DNA of 7,512 bases, taken from positions 1 to 7,512 of the forward strand of contig CAZWVJ010000053.1 in assembly GCA_964636865.1 (NCBI GenBank). Reading direction: 5' to 3'. Under the pieces are notes generated by a model. That model was given only the letters and a program-made list of their open reading frames with translations, was not told the DNA's origin and made no database searches. Every line of letters starts with the position of its first letter. The stretch's first letter is position 1. The DNA is from B1SED10-75 sp964636865 (lineage in GTDB: Bacteria > Bacillota > Dethiobacteria > DTU022 > PWGO01). Shown here one piece after another: positions 1 to 5,251 of the stretch. The position numbers and the translations under genes were made by a program.

Positions 1-226
1 CAATTTCTTCCAGTACCAGCATAATTTCTGAAAGATAAGCTTCAAACGAAGACTTACCCATATCTGCAAATAGAGCAGATAAAATTCTCTCTTCATTCTC
101 TTTAATTGCCCGGCGCAAAATTTTTAACTGGCGGATACGGAAGTCAACCTGCCTGGTCTGGCCACCGGTGAAATACTCCCTTTTCTGTTGTAGAATATGA
201 TTAATACTTTGTTCGTAATTTTCCAT
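1..226 (-). CDS. Aldehyde dehydrogenase family protein, N-terminal part (cut by window edge)
   Basis: Seen: a minus-strand frame opens with ATG at 226 and stays open for 75 codons to the window edge. A GGAG ribosome site sits 7 nt before the ATG (233-236). The visible protein starts MENYEQSINHIL and contains the segments FRIRQLKILRRAI, ENEERILSAL and DMGKSSFEAYLSEI followed by LVLEEI. Known: these match the conserved helical N-terminus of class-3-like NAD(P)-dependent aldehyde dehydrogenases, which oxidise aldehydes to carboxylic acids in the cytoplasm. The NAD-binding region and the catalytic Cys and Glu lie beyond the window, so activity and substrate cannot be judged. It lies downstream of the selenocysteine tRNA on the same strand with a 182-bp gap, so it probably has its own promoter. 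The family call rests on an N-terminal match only. Confidence 0.83.
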   Translation of the reverse strand, partial: MENYEQSINHILQQKREYFTGGQTRQVDFRIRQLKILRRAIKENEERILSALFADMGKSSFEAYLSEIMLVLEEI

Positions 227-280
227 CAACTATCTCCAATTTACGCTATCATTCCTTTTTGTATTCCCATCCTTTAAACG

Positions 281-310
281 ATCATACTTTTTTCTCTCAT
301 TTCTTTTTAA
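281..310 (-). promoter_or_regulatory. Weak candidate promoter for the aldehyde dehydrogenase gene
   Basis: On the minus strand a TTAAAA box (305-310) and a TATGAT box (281-286) are 18 bp apart, about 55 bp before the ATG at 226. The -10 is good, the -35 poor. The region is AT-rich, so chance matches are likely. I saw no clear operator around it. Confidence 0.25.
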
Positions 311-371
311 CCATAATTCCTGCATAATACCTGTCGTATATATTCAAAATCCGGCCTCAAATATCCAAGTT

Positions 372-403
372 AGTATTACTAATAACATTACTAATAGTAT
401 TAC
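372..403. repeat. 12-bp tandem repeat, about 2.5 copies, next to the tRNA 3' end
   Basis: Seen: ATTACTAATAAC (375-386) is followed directly by ATTACTAATAGT (387-398) and then a partial ATTAC (399-403); the AGT at 372-374 matches the end of the second unit. Each unit contains the odd-centred palindrome ATTA-C-TAAT. It starts 5 bp beyond the encoded CCA of the selenocysteine tRNA, on its 3' side. Possible roles are a protein-binding array, a poor terminator or processing region, or simple AT-rich drift. No G+C-rich stem with a T-run is visible, so it is not a standard terminator. Confidence 0.6.
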
Positions 404-408
404 CAAAA

Positions 409-504
409 TGGCGGGAGTAGATGGGAATCGAACCCACCGGGGACGGATCGCGCCCCCCACTGGATTTGAAGTCCAGGAGCGTCACCAGACCGCCAACTAC
501 CCCC
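409..504 (-). tRNA. selC: Selenocysteine tRNA, anticodon UCA
   Basis: Seen: a 96-nt RNA folds with an 8-bp acceptor stem (GGGGGUAG with CUACUCCC, one G-U pair), a long D arm closed by a UGGU tetraloop, a 5-bp anticodon stem (CUGGA/UCCAG) with loop CUUCAAA, a long variable arm (GGGGGCG/CGUCCCC with loop CGAUC), and a 5-bp T stem (GUGGG/CCCAU) with loop UUCGAUU. Discriminator G73 and the CCA end are encoded. The UCA anticodon is at 467-469. Known: the 8+5 acceptor-T architecture, large variable arm and UCA anticodon define bacterial tRNA-Sec; it is charged with serine, converted by SelA using selenophosphate, and delivered by SelB to UGA codons with a SECIS element. Its anticodon arm sequence equals that of E. 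coli selC. Odd: the D stem pairs as 6 bp only if the G at 490 is bulged. No sel genes or selenoproteins are visible nearby. Confidence 0.96.
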
Positions 505-538
505 GCGAAAATAATCTTGTTATTTAATTTCCAAGCTT

Positions 539-567
539 ATTGTACCCTTCATGCTCTTACACTTCAA
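539..567 (-). promoter_or_regulatory. Promoter of the selenocysteine tRNA
   Basis: On the minus strand TTGAAG (562-567) and TACAAT (539-544) are separated by exactly 17 bp. Initiation would fall near 532, about 28 nt before the mature tRNA 5' end at 504, leaving a short leader for RNase P. It is back to back with the lexA promoter; the two -35 boxes are 20 bp apart. This is a sequence match to the housekeeping sigma consensus only. Confidence 0.6.
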
Positions 568-576
568 GTATTTATT

Positions 577-590
577 CATACTAAAGTTTG
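577..590. promoter_or_regulatory. Degenerate LexA-box-like sequence at the lexA -35
   Basis: CATACTAAAGTTTG has a good right half (GTTTG) and a poor left half compared with the Gram-positive LexA consensus CGAACRNRYGTTYG: 9 of the 13 specified positions match. Its place, overlapping the first bases of the -35 at 588-593, is where an autoregulatory operator would be expected. No better match exists between 505 and 645. The match is weak enough to be chance. Confidence 0.25.
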
Positions 591-616
591 CATTATTAAA
601 TTTGGAGATATATAAT
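588..616 (+). promoter_or_regulatory. lexA promoter
   Basis: A perfect TATAAT (611-616) lies 17 bp after TTGCAT (588-593). Transcription would start near 623, giving a leader of about 23 nt that holds the GAGGTGA ribosome site (633-639). Confidence 0.65.
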
Positions 617-645
617 ATGTTAAAATTATTATGAGGTGAAAGCTT

Positions 646-1260
646 TTGGAGCCCTTAACGGCCAAGCAGGAAAAAGTGTTTAATTTTATAAAAGAACAAA
701 TTGAAAAGAAAAGTTACCCCCCCAGTGTGAGAGAAATATGTACCGCCCTCGGCCTTAAATCCAGCTCTTCGGCGCATCTATACCTTACCAAATTAGAAGA
801 AAAAGGGTATATACAGCGAGATCCCGCAAAAAATCGGGCCATAGAAATTACTGCATCCGATGATAGACCTAAAACCACCCCCTCTACCTTAAGTATACCC
901 GTGGTGGGGGAAGTAACGGCGGGGAAACCCGTTCTTGCCCGGGAAAATATTGAAGGCTACTTTCCCCTGCCTTTGGAATATTTTCCGGGGAGTGAGGGAA
1001 GTTTTATGCTACGCATCAAAGGGAACAGCATGAGCAATGCGGGTATTTATGAGGGAGATTATATTTTGGTAAAACAGCAAAGGGATGCTTTAAACGGTGA
1101 TATTGTGGTGGCATTGTTGGAAGATGAAGCCACGGTGAAGCGTTTTTATAAAGATGATAATACCATTAAGCTGGTACCCGATAATGAAGAATATGAAACC
1201 ATTTACTGTAATGAATTAAGCATACTGGGAGTGGTAACGGGGCTTTTCCGTAAGATTTAA
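646..1260 (+). CDS. lexA: LexA, SOS response transcriptional repressor
   Basis: LexA binds operator boxes upstream of DNA-damage genes and is inactivated by RecA-stimulated self-cleavage. Seen: 204 residues, the usual family length. Residues 1-70 form the winged helix-turn-helix DNA-binding domain (TAKQEKVFNFI, PPSVREICTALGL). The self-cleavage bond is Ala92-Gly93 in GEVTAGKP. The catalytic dyad is Ser128 (GNSM) and Lys165 (ATVKRF), so it should be cleavable. The start is TTG at 646, 6 nt after the ribosome site GAGGTGA; no closer ATG is in frame. It has its own promoter (588-616), is divergent from the selenocysteine tRNA and converges on ynbB with only 23 bp between stops. Only a degenerate LexA-box-like sequence is visible upstream, so autoregulation is unproven. 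Identification is firm. Confidence 0.97.
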   Translation: MEPLTAKQEKVFNFIKEQIEKKSYPPSVREICTALGLKSSSSAHLYLTKLEEKGYIQRDPAKNRAIEITASDDRPKTTPSTLSIPVVGEVTAGKPVLARENIEGYFPLPLEYFPGSEGSFMLRIKGNSMSNAGIYEGDYILVKQQRDALNGDIVVALLEDEATVKRFYKDDNTIKLVPDNEEYETIYCNELSILGVVTGLFRKI

Positions 1261-1285
1261 GGCAGTGCCCTCTTAAAGGCTTTTT
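1257..1285 (+). terminator. Weak candidate terminator between convergent lexA and ynbB
   Basis: Just after the lexA stop, GCC (1267-1269) can pair with GGC (1278-1280), followed by five T (1281-1285); a competing stem uses TTAAG (1257-1261) with CTTAA (1272-1276). Both stems are short. The T-run lies inside the stop region of ynbB. Convergent genes 23 bp apart need some stop signal here, but this one is poor. Confidence 0.3.
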
Positions 1286-2570
1286 AATAGCTGCTTTTGA
1301 TAATATTTTCGGCTGCCCGGCAAATTCCCATCAGGGCATGATTTAAAGTAAAAGCGCCCTGGATAAAAACGGTATAGGGTTCTCTCATGGGAGCATCGGC
1401 GGATAATTCCCCGGAGGCGCCCTGCATAAATGTTCCCGCCGCCATAATTACCGGTATATCATAGCCGGGCACCTGTGCGGGTTCGGGTTTGAGGTAAGAA
1501 TCCACCGGTGATTGTTCCTGAATGGTGTGGCAAAAAATCTTAACCAGTTCCGGATCATTTAATCTTATCGCCTGCACTATATCTCCCCTTTTTTCATCAT
1601 AGAGGGGATTTACCTGATAGCCTAACCGGGCAAAAAGGGCGGAGGCGAATGCGGCGGCTTTTAAAGAATTACTTACTAATTCGGGGGCATTAAAAAGGCC
1701 CATGTAATAAAATCTCTTCCCCCACATCGCTCCTAAATTGTCTTCCAGGTAAGGGGCGGAAAGGCAGGCAGATATTTTATTGAGGAGGTGTTCTTTACCC
1801 ACCACATAACCGCCGGTGGGCGCCAAACCACCTCCCGCATTTTTAATGAGAGAGCCGGCTATGATATCTGCGCCGGCCTCTAAAGGTTCCGTGCTTTCTA
1901 CAAACTCTCCGTAACAATTATCCACCACTATGGTTAGATGGGGGTTTTGCTCGCGTAAAGCTTGGACTATGTGGGCAATGTCTTCCACGGTTAAAGTGGC
2001 CCGGGAGCTTTCATACCCTTGAGAACGTTGAATTAAGGCTACTTTTGTTTCCGGAAATAATTTATCTTTTAATTGGGTAAGCTCGGGATAACCATTTTGA
2101 TTTAAAGGTAACTCATCATACTGGATGCCCCAATCTTTAAGGGTGCCGTTTTCCTCGGTTTTATTTGCGTGGTGGCCGATTATTTGCTGTAAAGTATCAT
2201 AAGGGGGTCCCGTGACGGATAATAGTCTCTCCCCGGGCCTTAATAATCCGAAAAGAGTGGTAACGATGGTGTGGGTTCCGGAAACAAAATGCGGCCGCAC
2301 CAGGGCCTTTTCTCCCCCGAAGACTTGAGCAAAAATATGTTCAAGTTTTTCTCTGCCCATATCGTTATATCCGTAACCGCTGCTGTCTTGAAAATCTTCT
2401 TCCCCCACTTTAAATTTTTGAAAAGAACGGAGGACTTTGGACTGGTTTAATAGTGTGATCTGGTCAATTTCTTCCCAGACGGGGGTTATCAGGGGGTGTA
2501 TTTCTTTTATTATGCTTAAAACATTGGGATCAAGGTTTAAAGCTTCCATGCCCTTGAGGAGATATGACAT
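1284..2570 (-). CDS. ynbB: YnbB-like PLP-dependent protein (methionine gamma-lyase / aluminium-resistance family)
   Basis: Seen: 428 residues with a fold-type I PLP-enzyme pattern. VRPHFVSGTHT (about 91-101) and TGPPYDT (120-126) form the cofactor phosphate region, Asp217 in VVDNCYGEF should contact the pyridine nitrogen, and Lys243 in AGSLIKNAGGG is the expected Schiff-base lysine. Known: the family (COG4100) is named after cystathionine beta-lyase or methionine gamma-lyase resemblance and an aluminium-resistance phenotype in one member; the true reaction is not established. It follows hflX by 21 bp with GGAGGA (2581-2586) 10 nt before its ATG, as in Bacillus subtilis where ynbB follows hflX (ynbA). 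It is the last gene of the minus-strand train. In B. subtilis glnR-glnA comes next; here the order breaks and lexA is met instead. Family call is firm, function is not. Confidence 0.9.
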   Translation of the reverse strand: MSYLLKGMEALNLDPNVLSIIKEIHPLITPVWEEIDQITLLNQSKVLRSFQKFKVGEEDFQDSSGYGYNDMGREKLEHIFAQVFGGEKALVRPHFVSGTHTIVTTLFGLLRPGERLLSVTGPPYDTLQQIIGHHANKTEENGTLKDWGIQYDELPLNQNGYPELTQLKDKLFPETKVALIQRSQGYESSRATLTVEDIAHIVQALREQNPHLTIVVDNCYGEFVESTEPLEAGADIIAGSLIKNAGGGLAPTGGYVVGKEHLLNKISACLSAPYLEDNLGAMWGKRFYYMGLFNAPELVSNSLKAAAFASALFARLGYQVNPLYDEKRGDIVQAIRLNDPELVKIFCHTIQEQSPVDSYLKPEPAQVPGYDIPVIMAAGTFMQGASGELSADAPMREPYTVFIQGAFTLNHALMGICRAAENIIKSSY

Positions 2571-2591
2571 AAATGTTTTTTCCTCCGCATA

Positions 2592-3908
2592 TTAATGTTT
2601 ATGAACTGCTGCCCGGGGTTGAGTATAGGTATAATATTGTTTGACAAAATCCGGCTTAACCCTTGCTTTCAGCATCAAGCTATCCCCGTTATAGTCGGCG
2701 GTTTCCAGGACTTCTGCTTCTCTGTAAAGAGTGGACAAGAACGAATTGTCTGTATAAGGGACATAAAAGGTCACCGTCTGGTAGTTTTTAGTATTATAAT
2801 TCATGATGAGGTGCCTTAAATCTTCTACCCCCTGCTGGTTAAGGGCAGAAACGAATTGACAGCCGGGGTAATTTTTCCTTAAGCTTTCGAAGTTAATTTG
2901 GGCAGGCTCGAGCAAATCTATCTTATTAAATACGATTATTTCTTTTTGTAAATCAATCTCCATTTCCCGCAGTGTATCCCTTACAATCTCTATTTGTCGT
3001 TCATAGTCCGGGTGATTGATGTCCACTACATGCAAGAGAAGGTCAGCTTCGAAAATTTCTTCTAAGGTGGCCTGAAAAGCGGTTCTTACCTGGTCGGGAA
3101 GGTTTCTGATAAAGCCCACCGTATCGGTAATCAATACCGGGTTATCAGTTCCTTTGGCAGAATTAAGTTTTCTGGTTGCGGGATCTAAAGTAGCAAAAAG
3201 TTTATCTTCGGTATAGGCCTGATTATGTTGGGTGCCGGCTAAAGTATTAAGCAGTGAAGACTTGCCGGCATTGGTATAACCTACAAGGCTGACCACAAAA
3301 CTGTTCTTTTCCTGGCGGCGCTGGCGGTGCAGTTGACGGTGTTTTTTTATGTTTTTTATTTCCTTTTTTAAGTCGCTGATTTTTTTTCTGATGCGCCTTC
3401 TGTCAACTTCCAGTTTTGTTTCCCCCGGGCCCCGGGTGCCTATTCCCCCGCCGAGCCTGGAGAGCTTGTTCCCATAACCCACCAGGCGAGGTAAAATATA
3501 TTGCATTTGCGCAAGCTCAACCTGAAGTTTTCCTTCTTTGGAATTGGCGCGCCGGGCAAAAACGTCCAGGATTACGGCGGTTCGATCAAGGACTTTCACT
3601 TCCAAGGTGTTTTCCAGGTTTTGCATTTGGGTGGGGGTTAAATCGCCTTCGAATACTACAAAGTCAATTTCATGCTCTTCTATTATGTTCATCAGCTCTT
3701 CCAATTTTCCCTTGCCGATATAAAAGGTAGAATTAGGGTTGTTTCTTTTCTGGATTAACCTGGCTACTGATTTGCCCCCGGCCGTCCATACAAGCTCTTC
3801 TAATTCATCCAGCCTGGATTGAATTAAATAATCCGGTTCATCTTTGGGGCAAAGGATTACTAGTGCCGCTTTTTCCAGATCATGATTTTTCCTGATAAAT
3901 TGTGTCAG
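2592..3908 (-). CDS. hflX: HflX, ribosome-associated GTPase (probable CTG start)
   Basis: HflX binds the 50S subunit and splits stalled or hibernating ribosomes using GTP. Numbered from CTG at 3908 the protein has 438 residues, near the usual 420-430. Residues 1-150 form the HflX N-terminal domain (ETAG-like VWTAGGKS near 40, YIGKGKLEEL near 63). The glycine-rich GGGIGTRGPGE is at 153-163, followed by a basic coiled-coil linker. GTPase motifs: G1 GYTNAGKSS 210-218, G3 DTVGF 262-266, G4 NKID 328-331, G5 SAL 354-356. Start: the frame is open to a TAA at 3933-3935 and has no ATG, GTG or TTG before TTG 3704. Starting there would remove 68 residues of conserved N-terminus. GGAGGGAGG (3918-3926) lies 9 nt before CTG 3908 and 6 nt before ATA 3911, so a non-standard start is inferred. 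It lies 81 bp after hfq, beyond a stem-loop. Gene identity is certain, the exact start is not. Confidence 0.92.
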   Translation of the reverse strand: MTQFIRKNHDLEKAALVILCPKDEPDYLIQSRLDELEELVWTAGGKSVARLIQKRNNPNSTFYIGKGKLEELMNIIEEHEIDFVVFEGDLTPTQMQNLENTLEVKVLDRTAVILDVFARRANSKEGKLQVELAQMQYILPRLVGYGNKLSRLGGGIGTRGPGETKLEVDRRRIRKKISDLKKEIKNIKKHRQLHRQRRQEKNSFVVSLVGYTNAGKSSLLNTLAGTQHNQAYTEDKLFATLDPATRKLNSAKGTDNPVLITDTVGFIRNLPDQVRTAFQATLEEIFEADLLLHVVDINHPDYERQIEIVRDTLREMEIDLQKEIIVFNKIDLLEPAQINFESLRKNYPGCQFVSALNQQGVEDLRHLIMNYNTKNYQTVTFYVPYTDNSFLSTLYREAEVLETADYNGDSLMLKARVKPDFVKQYYTYTQPRAAVHKH

Positions 3909-3917
3909 TATTAAACG

Positions 3918-3926
3918 CCTCCCTCC
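3918..3926 (-). promoter_or_regulatory. Strong ribosome binding site that decides the hflX start
   Basis: GGAGGGAGG on the minus strand is the strongest Shine-Dalgarno in the window. It is 9 nt from CTG 3908 and 6 nt from ATA 3911, both in the hflX frame. The only nearby ATG codons (3928-3930 and 3881-3883) are in the two other frames and lead to very short peptides. Confidence 0.7.
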
Positions 3927-3939
3927 ACATAGTTATTAC

Positions 3940-3968
3940 CTGGGTACATTTTATCATAAAAATGCCAG
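3940..3968 (-). repeat. Stem-loop between hfq and hflX
   Basis: On the minus strand CTGGCATTTT pairs with AAAATG plus CCAG across the loop TATGAT; three extra bases (TAC) bulge in the 3' arm, giving 10 pairs in all. No T-run follows, so it is not a standard terminator. It ends 13 nt before the hflX ribosome site. It could be an RNA processing or stabilising hairpin, or separate hfq from hflX expression; the TATGAT loop also resembles a -10 box but has no convincing -35. Confidence 0.45.
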
Positions 3969-3989
3969 TTTATGTTTGGTGAAGTTGTC

Positions 3990-4238
3990 CTAGGGTGAAT
4001 TTTCGTTTTCTGAATGCAAATCAATCTTTACATTCCGCGAGGGGATCAGCGTGGAAATGGCATGCTTATAAATCATCTGCTGCTTGCCGTCAACTTCAAG
4101 TAAAACAGTGAAGTTATCAAAACCTTGAACCAGGCCCTTTAGCTGAAAGCCGTTTATCAAAATAAATGTAGTTTGAATGTTCTCTTTGCGTAGTTGGTTT
4201 AGAAAGTTGTCCTGTAAATTAATTCCCGATTTACTCAT
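3990..4238 (-). CDS. hfq: Hfq RNA chaperone
   Basis: Hfq forms a hexameric Sm-like ring that binds small RNAs and mRNAs. Seen: 82 residues, with INLQDNFLNQLRKEN (6-20) as the N-terminal helix carrying the proximal-face residues Gln9 and Asp10, the Sm1 strand region FILINGFQLKGLVQGFDNF (25-43), and the Sm2 signature YKHAIST (57-63). The short polar tail after residue 72 is typical for Firmicutes, which lack the long E. coli C-terminus. ATG at 4238 is preceded by GGAGAG about 10 nt upstream. It lies 31 bp after miaA in the same direction, the widely conserved miaA-hfq pair. Identification is firm; its regulatory weight in Firmicutes is generally less clear than in enterobacteria. Confidence 0.97.
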   Translation of the reverse strand: MSKSGINLQDNFLNQLRKENIQTTFILINGFQLKGLVQGFDNFTVLLEVDGKQQMIYKHAISTLIPSRNVKIDLHSENENSP

Positions 4239-4269
4239 ATTCGATTATCTCTCCTGTTTTTTTATTTAC

Positions 4270-5214
4270 TTAAGTTATTCGCCTAGATGTGTCTTTTTCC
4301 TGCAAGAAATCATTAATAAACTTTTCCAGAGATGATAAATCAGTTTCATGGGGGTTAAACCACCTTACTCTTTCATCCCGGCGAAACCAGGTTAATTGCC
4401 TCTTGGCGTAATTGCGGGTCTCTTTTTTAATGGATTCCACGGCCTCGTGGTAGGAAATGAGATTTTGCAGATAATCCCTTATTTGCCTGTAGCCTAAAAC
4501 ATTTAAACCCGGGGCATGGGCAGGATAGTTTTCCAGTAGCCACTTTACCTCCTCCACAAAACCTTTTTCCATCATGGAGTCAGTGCGCCGTTCGATTGCC
4601 CGGTAAAGCTCTTCTCTGGGCTTGTTTAATCCCATTAGGAGCAAATGAAAGCGAGAAGGCCTGTTTAAGGTTTCTTTTTGCTGCCGGGAAAGAAGTACGC
4701 CTTCAGTATAATAAACTTCTAACGCCCTGATGATTCTTTTTTTATCATGGGGGTGGATTTTTTGCGCGGAATCGGGATCAACTTCTTTAAGTAAACTGTA
4801 AAGGTGATCCAGGCCTTTCTCCCGGGCTGTTTCATCGAGTTGTTGCCTTAACTGAGGGTTCTTGCCGCTGCTGCTAAAGGCAAAGCGTTCGGTGACCGCA
4901 TTTATATAAAGCCCCGTGCCGCCGCAAAGTATGGGAAGTTTGCCTTTTTCATAGATGTCATCGATTGCTTCATCGGCAAGTTTTTTATATTCGGCCACAC
5001 TAAATTCTTCATGGGGATCGATCACATCAATCAGGTGATGTTTAACCGTTTGCCGCTCCTTGAGGGTTGGCTTGGCAGTGCCGATATCCAAATAACGATA
5101 AACTTGAGCGGAATCTGCGGAAACTATTTCTCCCTCCAGGTCCACGGCCAATTGCAGGGCTAGCTTGCTCTTTCCCGTAGCTGTGGGGCCTACAACTGCT
5201 ACGAGGGGTATCAA
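4270..5214 (-). CDS. miaA: tRNA dimethylallyltransferase MiaA
   Basis: MiaA transfers a dimethylallyl group to N6 of A37 in tRNAs that read UNN codons. Seen: 314 residues, normal length. P-loop GPTATGKS at 9-16, the substrate-tRNA motif SADSAQVYRYLDIGTAKP (32-49) with catalytic Asp34, HHLIDVIDP (59-67), GGTGLYINAV (98-107) and HPHDKKRIIRALEV (154-167). The start is TTG at 5214: it gives the normal short lead to the P-loop (M-I-P-L-V-A-V-V-G-P), and no ATG or GTG is in frame upstream before mutL. The ribosome site is poor (only AGGC, followed by an eight-A run), so translation may depend on coupling with mutL, which ends 37 bp before. UNN-reading tRNAs can include tRNA-Sec; whether this MiaA modifies it is inference. 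Confidence 0.96.
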   Translation of the reverse strand: MIPLVAVVGPTATGKSKLALQLAVDLEGEIVSADSAQVYRYLDIGTAKPTLKERQTVKHHLIDVIDPHEEFSVAEYKKLADEAIDDIYEKGKLPILCGGTGLYINAVTERFAFSSSGKNPQLRQQLDETAREKGLDHLYSLLKEVDPDSAQKIHPHDKKRIIRALEVYYTEGVLLSRQQKETLNRPSRFHLLLMGLNKPREELYRAIERRTDSMMEKGFVEEVKWLLENYPAHAPGLNVLGYRQIRDYLQNLISYHEAVESIKKETRNYAKRQLTWFRRDERVRWFNPHETDLSSLEKFINDFLQEKDTSRRIT

Positions 5215-5251
5215 ATTTTTTTTGCCTGGCTCGTTATGGTAACTAAATACT

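Noticed and set aside
227..504. Integration site of a mobile element at the tRNA 3' end
   Set aside because: No integrase, no duplicated tRNA 3' fragment and no composition break is visible; the neighbour is an ordinary housekeeping-type gene.
421..615. 64-codon plus-strand open frame over the tRNA
   Set aside because: It runs antisense through the selenocysteine tRNA and the divergent promoters, has no ribosome site and no recognisable protein features.
2592..3704. hflX starting at TTG 3704
   Set aside because: It would discard 68 residues of clearly conserved HflX N-terminus and has no ribosome site in front.
2595..3730. Plus-strand open frames opposite hflX
   Set aside because: They are antisense shadows of a strongly conserved GTPase and show low-complexity, unrecognisable translations.
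3880..3930. 16-codon leader peptide starting MWREAF before hflX, with its stop overlapping another ATG
   Set aside because: Its ATG has no ribosome site of its own, and the strong GGAGGGAGG lies inside it. It is better explained as sequence around the hflX ribosome site.
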